Shown here: positions 46,060 to 57,500 of the stretch, in pieces
How positions within the stretch are numbered: the first letter of the stretch is position 1
Layout of the letters: the number at the start of each line of letters is the position of its first letter
Origin: Nematostella vectensis
Lineage: Eukaryota; Cnidaria; Anthozoa; Actiniaria; Edwardsiidae
NCBI RefSeq assembly: GCF_932526225.1
Contig: NC_064041.1
Span: 2,556,699-2,616,698 of the forward strand
Direction of reading: 5' to 3'
Length of the DNA: 60,000 nt
Notes under the pieces: model-generated
Seen by the model: the letters and a program-made list of their open reading frames with translations, nothing else
Told to the model about the DNA's origin: nothing
Databases searched by the model: none
Position numbers and translations under genes: made by a program

Positions 46060-48030
46060 GAGTCACAGGTAGCTCTGGCTTATAGAATAGACTAATAGAT
46101 TTAGATGAGACAGCCTGACATTGTCATGAATCAAGTTGAAATAAGCATCCATAATATCTCTCATTTTATTGCCCCGTTTTTGAATATTTCACTCTTGTAG
46201 TACCAGGAAGTGTTAGTAATGCACTAGTCATTTGAAACCCCCAACCCTATGGTCCCAGGGAAGTGTGGGGTAAAAGTGGGGATTTAGAGCACTTTTTAAC
46301 AAGAATCTGTCCCGAGGGGTGGGGGATTGGATGTTTTCGACTCTAAGAATTGTCCTCACCGTGGGGGGCTTGGGGACAAGTGAATAGCCTCACAAATGTA
46401 CTTTGCAAAATTCATGTCAGTTACTGGTTTGAGACTCTTTTTCTTCTGTAGCAAGCAATTCCATGTATAAGTATGTAGCAAGCTGCATGGCGAAATATGA
46501 AAAAACAAATATGAAAGAAAGAATATCAAATAAGATGATTTATTTTTTCATTTATCAAAAAAACCTGTCACCTTCATAGTTATTAACACAAATGTACTCG
46601 CTGAGGTGTACTGGCTTTGAAATATAAAAGCTTATTTCAAATGACTTGTTGTCTTAAATGTCAGGTAGTTGCTTATAGTCTGCACCCCCAGGGGGTAGGG
46701 GCATTTCACTGCAGTTTTGTCCTGAGGGGTGGGGGCTTTTCTCTGTTTTGTACAGGGTCAAAGTCTAATCCCCCACCCTTCCCCGGGACCATGGGGGTAG
46801 GGTTTCAGTTGACTAGGGCATAAATGAAACAAATCGAGACAAATCCCAATCAAGGCCAATTCATGATGTATTCCTCCACGGGTTTTAATTGAATTTTCTG
46901 AGAGCTTATGACTGTGAGTGTAAATTAATGTAAGCCCTCAAAAGTGTATAGAAAAGCATGTACCGAAGACAGGATCTACTGTAATAAATAAGACTTCATA
47001 TGCTAAAGAGGTTTTTTTGTAAAAAAAAAAAGCAGTACTTAAAATTAGAACAAAGTAAAAACACCTGCCAATGTCGTGGTTCAAAGATATCAAGATACAT
47101 TATGTGGAAAAGGTTAGAAAATTCCACTCAGCATACAACAAAGGCATAAAATGTCTCTCTTACCCTTGAAACTCTTTCGCGATATGGCCGCCATCTTGTT
47201 TTATGATCCTCGTTTCCGAAGATGTTTATTCGGGAGTTTCCGACTGGTAGAGCTTTCCATCACCCAGGCTGCATTGGTCGTGAGAGAACTGGGAACTAGT
47301 CTACGCTCGGTTACGAAAGATCACACGAATGGCAGCGAGTTCCGAACCTTTTCCCGAACAATTCGCTGAACCAAATACTGCCAAAAATACAAGTAACGTT
47401 CACATGAAGACATAAATCGTCGCTAGAACAACCCATATGGATACGTTTTTCTAGGAGAGGTTTAATATTAACAGCACTGGCTTGATAGTCTTGGATTTAC
47501 GAAAAAGGGCTGTCTGAGTTATGAAACCGAGCACATTGTTTACAGCAGGCCTCGTTTCCATATAGCCGTATAGCAAAAATCCACTTATAGATCTCACGCG
47601 CTACGCAAGGGAATTATTTTTTTAATTATTTTAACAGAAAATCGGCAACATGTTAATTATCTATAGAAAAATGTTTTGGGAGCGATAGAAATCGCTGAAA
47701 AGCGGCAGTGCTCAACGCAGGAGAGCGTGAGAAGGGGGCCAAAATCTTGAGACTCCCGCCTAATATGGGGAGAGTTGTCAAGTATGAACCTTCTGATTCC
47801 GGCTATTATAGATATTATATTGTTGTTTTGATTCTATCAAATAAAAAAAAGAGAGCAATCTATGATTTTCATGAAATATTAAAAACTTACTTAAAAATGT
47901 ATCTCCAATACCCCTCTCTCCTTCTCCTCCAGGCCAAAAAAAGAATTTAATATTATATCATTTTGTTTTGTATAACTGCATTATTTTCTAGATGTGAATT
48001 CTAGATCCCAGTTTCCTCTCCTGCAATGAT
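46060..48030. other. Intergenic DNA with purine/pyrimidine runs
   Basis: No supported gene. Repeated words GGGGTGGGGG and CCCCACCC near 46,250-46,370 and 46,685-46,800 suggest two copies of a decayed interspersed repeat. A YY1-like GCCGCCATCTTG is at 47,187. Confidence 0.4.
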
Positions 48031-48048
48031 ACTGCACTTCCTGACTAT

Positions 48049-49220
48049 GCTCTGTTTTGTTCTCTTAGAGGAGACAGTATAGCCTATCACTTCCTGGCTT
48101 CTGCTCTGTTTTGTTCTCTTGGAGGAGACAGTATAGCCTATCACTTCCTGGCTTCTGCTCTGTTTTGTTCTCTTGGAGGAGACAGTATAGCCTATCACTT
48201 CCTGGCTTCTGCTCTGTTTTGTTCTCTTGAAGGAGACAGTATAGCCTATCACTTCCTGGCTTCTGCTCTGTTTTGTTCTCTTGAAGGAGACAGTATAGCC
48301 TATCACTTCCTGGCTTCTGCTCTGTTTTGTTCTCTTGAAGGAGACAGTATAGCCTATCACTTCCTGGCTTCTGCTCTGTTTTGTTCTCTTGAAGGAGACA
48401 GTATAGCCTATCACTTCCTGGCTTCTGCTCTGTTTTGTTCTCTTGAAGGAGACAGTATAGCCTATCACTTCCTAGCTTATGCTCTGTTTTGTTCTCTTGA
48501 AGGAGACAGTATAGCCTATCACTTCCTGGCTTCTGCTCTGTTTTGTTCTCTTGAAGGAGACAGTATAGCCTATCACTTCCTGGCTTCTGCTCTGTTTTGT
48601 TCTCTTGAAGGAGACAGTATAGCCTATCACTTCCTGGCTTCTGCTCTGTTTTGTTCTCTTGAAGGAGACAGTATAGCCTATCACTTCCTGGCTTCTGCTC
48701 TGTTTTGTTCTCTTGAAGGAGACAGTATAGCCTATCACTTCCTAGCTTCTGCTCTGTTTTGTTCTCTTGAAGGAGACAGTATAGCCTATCACTTCCTGGC
48801 TTCTGCTCTGTTTTGTTCTCTTGAAGGAGGCAGTATAGCCTATCACTTCCTGGCTTCTGCTCTGTTTTGTTCTCTTGAAGGAGACAGTATAGCCTATCAC
48901 TTCCTGGCTTCTGCTCTGTTTTGTTCTCTTGAAGGAGACAGTATAGCCTATCACTTCCTGGCTTCTGCTCTGTTTTGTTCTCTTGAAGGAGACAGTATAG
49001 CCTATCACTTCCTAGCTTCTGCTCTGTTTTGTTCTCTTGAAGGAGACAGTATAGCCTATCACTTCCTGGCTTCTGCTCTGTTTTGTTCTCTTGAAGGAGG
49101 CAGTATAGCCTATCACTTCCTGGCTTCTGCTCTGTTTTGTTCTCTTGAAGGAGACAGTATAGCCTATCACTTCCTGGCTTCTGCTCTGTTTTGTTCTCTT
49201 GAAGGAGACAGTACAGCCTA
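48049..49220. repeat. 54-bp minisatellite, about 21.7 units
   Basis: The unit begins GCTCTGTTTTGTTCTCTTGA and ends ..TATCACTTCCTGGCTTCT. Units are nearly identical. CTAG variants at 48,471, 48,741 and 49,011 and GGAGG variants at 48,826 and 49,096 are each spaced exactly 270 bp, giving a 5-unit higher-order repeat. Left-edge units (TTAGAGG, TTGGAGG) are more diverged. The 18-residue repeat ORFs on the minus strand follow only from the length being a multiple of three. Confidence 0.97.
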
Positions 49221-49542
49221 CCTTTAGGTGGGGTGTGGGGTTGGGCTGCAGAAGTGTCTGTTATGTGCCTCTTAGTGAATCTTGATTTAGCATGATTTAC
49301 AACGCTGATTTATTTCCTAAAGGTCAAAGTGTTCCTTGACATTTCTGGCACTAATTTTTATGTTGTCAGTTATCATATCTTCTTGAGATTCTTGGTCGCT
49401 TTGCTCGGTTCTCTGGTCATAGAGAGTAAACAAAATGTCATGCATATTGCATATTTGTGATGGCCCTGTTTTTATGATTCATGTAATAATAAATAAGCAG
49501 TCACACATCTTAATTCAAAGTATGTGCTTCTTTTACCAGTTA

Positions 49543-49762
49543 CAGGATTTTTCTTGGGAAGGGGGGGGGGGGGGTGCGAAATCCGAAAAAGTGGACTCAA
49601 GTTTTCCGGGAGAGGAGGGGAGGGAGGAAATAAGTTCCCTGATAAAGATCTGACCATCCCCGAAAGTACAAAAAGCGTTTTCTTTATGCCTTTGCAGTAT
49701 CTTCACGGGACGTTTATTGTTGGATTTGGCTACGTACCAGAGTGATCTAGCTTATGCTTTAT
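49543..49762 (+). repeat. G-tract dispersed repeat, copy 2
   Basis: ACAGGATTTTTCTTGGGAAG then about 14 G, CCCCGAAAGTACAAAAAGCG, ATGCCTTTGCAGTATCTTCA and ACCAGAGTGATCTAGCTTAT. Same orientation as copy 1, 4.2 kb away, with an extra ~60 bp after the G tract. The 25-bp minisatellite starts immediately after it. Confidence 0.8.
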
Positions 49763-49766
49763 AGAT

Positions 49767-49992
49767 ACGCACACAATGTGCACATAACGACACGCACACA
49801 GTGTGCACATAACGACACGAACACAGTGTACACAACGAAACGCGCATATTGTGCACATAACGACACCCACGCACTGTGCACATAACGACACCGACGCATT
49901 GTACACATAACGAAACGCGCACACTGTGCACATTACGACACGCACACACTGTGCACATAACAGAATGTACACACTGCACATAACGACACACT
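49767..49992. repeat. 25-bp minisatellite, about 9 units
   Basis: Units of 24-25 bp have the form CGCACACAGTGTGCACATAA + CGACA. GTGCACAT anchors at 49,778, 49,803, 49,827, 49,851, 49,876, 49,901, 49,926, 49,951 and 49,975. Each unit has a hairpin-capable GCACAC-A-GTGTGC core. Confidence 0.95.
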
Positions 49993-50107
49993 CACTACCA
50001 ACGCGACACACCGCACGGATTTCAAGATAGCTATCTAATTAGAGAGTCACAATGTTTTTTAACCTTTTTTCGTTGTGTTGTTTATTATCACTGAACGACC
50101 TCTTTGT

Positions 50108-50494
50108 CTAAATAACATCCAGAATTACTTTTTCGCGCCCAATGTAATTGCATAGTCCCATAAGTACCGTAAGCCTATCTGACATACTACCTCCTTTAGT
50201 TTGGCTACCATGACGAAAACAAAAGTAAGCATTTTGTTCACCAAAAGTCTCAGTCGCCAGGCTATTTAAACTTTCAGGTGAGCTAGGTCTTAGCCAGAAA
50301 TTAATGGCTCCTATAGTTGCTTTGGATCTTATGGGCTCGGCCCGACTTGCATAGTTTGCTGTTAGTTTTGCTAACATTTTTAATTGTGGCATTCCTAAAG
50401 AGAACGTAGCCCGCGCGGAGAGGGCGGACAAGAGCCAGGCTTCGGTTCCGAATTCACAATGACTGACACATGTTTCGGGCTGTCCGGACAGCAC
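50108..50494 (-). CDS. Hypothetical ORF, 128 codons
   Basis: Open minus-strand frame containing LKMLAKLTANYASRAEPIRS, KATIGAINFWLRPSSPESLN, SLATETFGEQNAYFCFRHGS and QTKGGSMSDRLTVLMGLCNY. It looks protein-like but is not recognised. It lies 426 bp downstream of the stop codon of the FN2 gene on the same strand, so it could be inside that gene's 3' UTR or be a separate exon or relic. Confidence 0.3.
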   Translation of the reverse strand: MLSGQPETCVSHCEFGTEAWLLSALSARATFSLGMPQLKMLAKLTANYASRAEPIRSKATIGAINFWLRPSSPESLNSLATETFGEQNAYFCFRHGSQTKGGSMSDRLTVLMGLCNYIGREKVILDVI

Positions 50495-50919
50495 CGTATG
50501 GTACGGTCAGGTTCAAACGATTTCACGCAATGGCTCGGACAGATAAGTAAGCTTTCTACTATTGTGAAAAAGTATTGATACTCAAGGACCCAGAGGGCTT
50601 CATCCTAGAGAAGGTCGTCGTATACTCTATGCTGCCAGTGGAGGGGAAAAGCGAAACAATATTTAACGGCACAATTTGGCTCACAGACTTTAGCGCAAAT
50701 TACTGGATATCTTGCGGTGTGAATATCTTCATCAACGCACAGAAAACTGGGCATGCGCTTGCTGGTGTATTCTCTCCTGTAGCATGATGATGCGCTGTGC
50801 ACCATTTACAAACAACAATCTTTCATCCTAGGCACCCCCATGCAGTCCGACCGGCAGATCAGAGGTTACTTGAATGGAGGGCACGTGGCAACAGGGTGAG
50901 GTGGATAGGCCGTCGGGAC

Positions 50920-51041
50920 CTAGTTACCCTTCCACATGCAGCAATAGTCTGGACAGGAATCCACACAGCTGCCCTTGCAAGAGTCGGTACAGGCAGGAAG
51001 GGGAGGGAGGACAAGTCCTGGTGTAGAACCCGGGGCGTGGC
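50920..51041 (-). CDS. Terminal exon: minicollagen-type cysteine-rich domain
   Basis: Acceptor TTTCGTTTCATTTCAG is strongly pyrimidine-rich. After the split glycine codon come [16 protein letters not shown], then [18 protein letters not shown], then MWKGN and TAG. Cysteine spacing is exactly C-x3-C-x3-C-x3-C-x3-CC with Pro in the fourth gap, the minicollagen CRD signature, and prolines precede it as in minicollagens. The exon is 122 bp and ends the protein, as many minicollagen CRDs do. A plus-strand 82-codon ORF over it is a shadow. Confidence 0.7.
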
Positions 51042-54000
51042 CTGAAATGAAACGAAACCTTCAAATTAATTAAATGTCTTAAATTTGTAATTAAAACACA
51101 CTAATCCAAATTTTCGTTATTAAAATTTCTGATAAAATTTTTAATATTTTCCATATTTCAATAATTGTTTGTTTGATCAAAGATCATTTAGCTACATGTT
51201 GATACGCCAATATGTAATTAAAGATCGTAAAGACTGTGTTTCCTACAAAAAATTATGTTTATCAATCAATTTTCTTTATTTATAGAGGGTAAAACATTAT
51301 AACAGTATTCCGTTTTTGACGAGTCATCGACGGGCTTGACGTTGAGAATCGAAGAGGGGACAACAATACTACTCAATAGCACACATTACGGGAAAACATG
51401 GACTTACGAATAACAACGACAATTTAGATAAAAGCGGCATTCAAAGCAGCACCGTTCGTAAAGTCTACTAGATCGTGATTGAACTCCAAGCGCGAACGGA
51501 GCTTTTGTTGTCTCGTTTTTCTAGCTGTTCTCGTCGTCTCAATAGGACGATTCCATCAGGACGATGTAGTGCGATACGACGGGCTTCGCTTATCAAGTAA
51601 GAGTACCAGGGTACGAACCCGGGTCAGGTCAACCTTGCTCGCTGTATTGGGGACTGTGTATCCCTCGTGGCTCGGATGACTACGTTAAATGGCGGTCCCG
51701 TCTCGCAAAAACCTAGCTAACCAACCTGTTATTGTGGGACGTAAAAAGCAACTACTGAAGAAGGCAGAGTCCATCTTCAGTGTCTGTATTTGGCCGCATG
51801 GCCAAAAGGGGCATTAACATGCTAACACTCTCTCGTCCATGTAACCTGCGCGGCAGCACAGGGCGCCTTATAAAGCAGTCCGAATAAGACTCGTATAATG
51901 TAAATCCAGAGTAATGGCTGCAATTCTGGATAAAGTCGGCCCAGCTTTCTTTCCCTTTCCTTTCCTGACTAAACCTCCACAATCCTTCAATGTCAGTTTT
52001 AATCTTTTTTAAAATTCAAAGTGTCCCTGGTGATCTAAAATTGATTACCTCCGCAATATCCCCACTTCTGGTCTAGATCGAAGCTGTACGTCGTCGCGCA
52101 CCAAGGTTTTCCTTTGCTGTCTCTGATGCACTTATGGTGAACTTCACTTATGTAGATGAATGGAAAGTGGCAGCAGTCACCGCCAGCAGTACCTCCATGC
52201 GCCACGTTACAATCTAATACAAACAGAAACATGTAAGACAGTTAAACCACTTTATAATCAACCAACAAAACAAATCGCTGCCATATTACGACGCCAGTTT
52301 TTTTCTGGTTGTTTAGTTGCTTTGGTTATTTTATACTGCAAAAAAAACGATGGACTCCCAAACACCTCCGCTGGCAAGGAGAAACTATTCACTGACCCCA
52401 GAACTGAGCGATATCTCAGAGGCGATTCAAGTGGCTGCTCACATTGAGCTGGGCTCAGGGCGAAGACAAGAAAATCGAGCCGGGTTTTGGCGCGTATGTG
52501 AACGGAGATATTTTAACGAATAGAATACACATACAGAACGGCATTAAGGAAACTCGTGTTACCAGTGCGAATCTTCCTCGATAAAATTGACTAAATCCGC
52601 CGCGCGTTAAAAAACACGGCGGCGTAGTTGAGAGAGGTCGGACTTAATAGTGTGGCAATAAGCGCGGTAGAGGTGAAGAACCGACAACGCTTCAATAAAA
52701 ACGAGATTGTTGAGAGGAAAGATGTCTTTAAGACGCCACACGAAGTATGCAGTCATTGCGGTCGTACGGGGCTTAAAGCTGCTAAGCTCGCGGCCAGATC
52801 TGCAATTCTTGCGGCAAACTCAACCATTCTGTAGCCGTTGTTGCGGCACTAGGCAACGAGGATCAAAGCCGAAACCTCCTGTAAGCGTAGTCTAAGAAGA
52901 AGAAGAGTCGGAAGGGTGCATGTTGGTGGAAGAATTAACATTCTGTCAATCCTGGACGTTTCCGACCATGGGCATCGATGAATATATGGAAAAAGACACA
53001 ATCAAGCCAGACAACCCAAATACAGCAGGAGTGGTTTCCTCTCAAGACGTTAAACCGATTGTGCGGGTCACCAGAAAAAGCATACTCAAGCAGTTTCCAG
53101 AAGTGTTCTCCGAGGGAGTCGGCAAATTCAGTAGAATTTTAATTCGACTCGACTTTTGATCCAGTACAACCCCTACCGCGAAGTTTTCCTGAGACCCTAA
53201 GAGAAAAGCTAAAAAAAGGAGCTCGACAAGCTTACCGGTCAAGGCATCCTGGCCCGAGTCACAACACCAACACCTTAGAGGAGCTCCATGGTGGCTGCAG
53301 TCGAACGGGAAATTAAGACTTTACTTCGAACCGGAAGACATAAATAAGGCAATACAAAGATAGCAAAACCTCCTACCAACGGGGCTTCGTGGGACAAGCC
53401 CTTGACAAAGGTGAACGTGCTTTTGGCACGTGGCACTCAATGACCAAATCGTCGTGTCTGATCACATTCAATACACCCTTTTAAAGGTGTATTAAAGTCT
53501 TTGGATACGGGAAGACGACGGTTCCTTAGAGAGTAAGGTTTAAAGCTGGACATCGACATATACTACATTTGCTACGTGGAAACAGGAAAATGTCTAAAGT
53601 CCACCCTACGAACAAGACAGGCGTACAGAGATTACTAGGTCTGGCACAGTACCTTAGCAAGTTTCTTGCTCATCTGTCAGAGATAACAAAGCCACTCCGT
53701 GAGTTGACACTGCCTGAGGTGTAATGGACCTGGGACGCACACCAATAGAGCGCTTTGGAACAGCCGAAGGAAGAAGTACTATCAAAAAGCCAGTCCTAAG
53801 ATACTATAACCTTGCGAATGAAGTAATTCTGCAGACCCTCTTTGGTGAAACAGATCCGTCATCATGTCGATTGGACGGAAAAGTGAAGAAAACTTTTAAC
53901 AGCGACGTCTCTGGATCCGATTGGATGTCTAGAGAATATGTATAAAAGTAAAACAGTAGTCGGAAGATTCAAACGTTTCGGACTTTACTTGCAGTCCTTC

Positions 54001-54489
54001 ATCAGGGCGGCCACGCGATGACACCTAGTAGGAGCCTGGAGCGACATACACGTATAGATGGGTCGATGGAAACACAGGGAACCTGCATGAGGTACCAGAA
54101 AAACCGAGTCGCATAGCTACATAATATTTCTATTCCTTTTGAGCTCCGCAGTGCTTATGCTTACGTGGACAGAAGCCCCAGTCTTTGTCGTTGTCATAGT
54201 TGTTGGTAGTAGCGCACCATCTGAAGTTTCTCTCGGTGCGGATGCACCTGTTCTGTTCAACTCCCTTGTATGTGAATGGAAAAGAGCAACACGCGCCATT
54301 TGAATTTCCCTCGTGTGTTGGCATACAGCCTGGAATAGAAATGAAAAAAGGGTTATTTCTTACTGAAATATTTGATTGCGTTTCGCGTTCGCGTAGGAAC
54401 GTTTTGTTCGTGATTTTTGATGTTTATATTCGTGTTGTTTTTTATTTGTGTTTTTGTTTATGCAATTGTTTGCGTCGGTGTCGTGTGGC

Positions 54490-54521
<32 letters not shown>

Positions 54522-57500
54522 TATTTATACATATTGTTTATGTTGTGTTTATGTCGCCTTACCAGCTGGTATGATGATAACTGAAATAAAAAAGAAAGAA
54601 AATTTTTATATGAGGTTCTAACTCTTTTAAAAAGAAAGAGTAACAGCATTATCATTTAACGACACCAGGGGGTCATAGGTGTGGACAATCAATTCCCCAC
54701 ATTCTTGTATTAAATTCGTTTCACGGCGTTTTCGTGAATCAGGCTATTTTAAGACGCACGAATTAGCCAATCAGATGCGACCCATGTGTCGAATCTTTGG
54801 CTGAGCTCAACTGCACGCGCCGTCTCAAACAAAAAGCAATGTACTTTGACTTTCGTTGCTCTCTCTTTCAATGTGTATTTATAAATCCAACTCTGCCTAC
54901 GACTATAGATAAAGCTTGTAATTCCTTTGAGAAACAAACCAAAATCGACGGATGATGGATCCCTGGGTAGGAAGCCTAAAGGGTTGGAAAAAAAGGGAGA
55001 CGGAAAACGAGGCATGCGCTCCATTCTCTCCTGGCATGCAGGGGTCTGTCCCTAATCTTCCCCAGCCCTTTGCCTTTGCATGCTACGCACGCTGGATGAT
55101 GGATAAAAAACTATTCCTTAACTGTAATTTTCACGTGCAGCCTCACGTTACTTACGCGCGTGACCAGCGTCAACGTAGTTGTTTGGCTCGTGTGCGCGAG
55201 TCTAGAAATAGCCCGATTAACCCATCCATTACTATTGGGCATAGACGTCTTTCAAAAGCAAATCCAAGCAATGTAATATAATTGAGTGTTGTCAAAATAT
55301 CAACCTTGTTTTCTGACCAACTCGTGAACAAATGCTTAAACTCAATTTCTCACCAAAAAACCCACAATATTCCGGCGCAATAAACACAAGCAAACACAGA
55401 TTAATTTACAAGTGGGTACCTTTATTGGGCTCCATCAGGTCCCATTTTACAGCCATCAGCCACAATTATTAAAGTTAACATCTCTATAACAATTGAGCTG
55501 ACATTTTAGGCCCCTTAACATACCTGCACCGAATCATGTATGTTTTTTACACAGAGGCGGGTAAACTCCTCCCACATTCTCAGTTTTTTTAAACACTCTT
55601 TGTCCTAAAGCCAAGAAAAACATTACCAGGTCCAAGGAACCCAGAATAAGCCAGAAAACAATTTTTGAATAAGGTTGGGTGGCAATGTTCCACATTGGTG
55701 AGTAAGATACCATTCACTAGAATTCCTTTCTTACTCTGTGAAGCCCGGACAAGGAATTATCCCATTTAATCTACCTCAGCGTGCAAACATCCTTAAGCAC
55801 AGCATTAATTTGCCCCAATGATGATGTCCTAAGGCACCCTTCAGATATGAAAAAGCTGTAATTTTGAAGCAAATCGTAAGAAAAACTGTTGTCAGCAACA
55901 GGCCGTAACAGTGCCGTCGCTAGACTGAAGAGACATCGCCGCAGTGCATTGTTGGAAACATGCCGTCTTGGGTCAGCGGTAGCTAAACTTTACCAGTAGT
56001 GTTGGAAATGGAATATGGAGGAGGTTTCTGTTTTCAATCTGTTTTTCTCACAAATTTGTTCAAATGTAATCAGGAGTTAACCGGTTAACGAAAACGCCCT
56101 GCCACTAACGTAATACAAATGATTGCCCCTACCGTTTGCCCATACTCTCCCCGTGCTCATAGTTTAAATTAGTAGAATTGATCAGCTCACATACCTGCCG
56201 AAGGGAGAGATAAAGACGTCGTAGTCTGCACAGGTGGGGGCGATGGCAGTAGAGGGGACGTTGGTGGCGACGAGACTGGTGTAGCAGCTATAGGCGGAGG
56301 CAAGGCCGAGGTAGGAGGGGGTGGGGTAGGGCGTGTAGTGGAGGCCGGTGTGGTGGGTGTGGTAGGTGCCGTAGGTCGAGTGGTCTGTATCGGTGGTGGT
56401 GGTGGTGGAAGTGGTGGTGGTGGTGGCGGTGGTGGCTCGGGTGCTAGCGGAGGTAGCGGTGGTGGTGCTGGTGTAGCTGGTTTTGGTGTTGTCGGTGTTG
56501 TCGGCGGTGCTGTTGCTGCAAAGACACAAAGATCATAATTGGCACAGAAAGTACTCGAAAAATACAGCCCGAGTCGTTTGTCTTGATGATCGACGTGATT
56601 AGCGTATGTCCCTCAGACGCAATGATACTTCAAAGCTTTTAATGAAACTAAAATTACTTTTTGCTTTAGTAAAAAATTTACGAGCGCATTTAAAGATCTT
56701 GGGTCTTTGGATCTACTTTCTTTTGCTTGAGACTACGCGTTCTATATTCCTTCACATTTGTGCTAGGTAATAGTATTCGTTAATGTCTAACTCGTTTTCG
56801 GGCCATAGTAATACTTTTCAATGACCTCATTTTCGGGACAACAGTTATACTCGTTAATAATGACTTACTCGTTTTCGGGTTCTTAGACACGATCACAACG
56901 ACTTGCATGGCAAAAATACATCTCTCAGCGATGACTACCGAAACAGCTTTCCTACCATTCAGTAAAAGGTTATACACATTTGACGGGTCGATGGCGTTAA
57001 AAGTTATCTTGATCATTGTATTCCCTATAATATCTCTGAGCTGTGGAAATGTCTCAGTTACAACGTTCTTCTGCTGTGTGTTTGAAGCCGGCTTGGCAAT
57101 GGCCCTCAAAACTTGTTCCACATTTGTTTTCTTGACAGGCTTTTGCTCGTGCTTTTTTACTTGTGATGTATAAGTTGAATGTCTTCTTTGACCGGAAACC
57201 TTACGGACTTGATCATGTGATGTCGTTCTCTGGGGCACATTGCTCTTGGAAGCATCTCCGTCTTTTATCCGTTTTCGAATGTTTGTATTGGACGAATGGA
57301 TCTTCCTTCCTGCATTTTTGTACCGGTGGTTACAGGGGATAACATTACGTATCGTCCTCTTATTCCCGTGAACTCTTGCATCTCTACCCATATTTGTCTT
57401 CTTTTCAAATGCTTCTTTTACCACATCTCCATTGTCCAAAGTCCCTTTAGGTGCAGTACCGGTGGCTTTAGGCATTAGGAATTTCAGCTCAAAAACTTTG

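Noticed and set aside
48001-49008. Minus-strand ORFs with 18-residue IGYTVSFKRTKQS repeats
   Set aside because: They follow directly from a 54-bp satellite whose length is a multiple of three. No promoter or splice context.
48049-49992. CRISPR-like array
   Set aside because: Units are contiguous with no unique spacers, and the DNA is eukaryotic.
49730-50011. Cysteine-rich ORFs CAHCVRVVMCTVC on the minus strand
   Set aside because: Translations of the 25-bp minisatellite. The cysteine pattern is a repeat artefact, unlike the CRD exon, which has splice and phase support.
50797-51045. Plus-strand 82-codon ORF
   Set aside because: Shadow over the minus-strand CRD exon; no motif of its own.
51600-51640. 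tRNA or tRNA-derived SINE on the minus strand
   Set aside because: Only a B-box-like GGGTTCGTACCC is present; no A box at the right distance and no cloverleaf could be drawn.
51752-51982. Extra exon of the FN2 gene
   Set aside because: Open and protein-like, but no acceptor/donor pair in phase 1 could be found, and the CRD exon joins directly to the FN2 exon.
56338-56538. Plus-strand Gly/Val-rich ORF and minus-strand Thr-rich ORF
   Set aside because: Shadows of the proline-rich exon; only the Pro frame agrees with the phase-1 rule of the gene.
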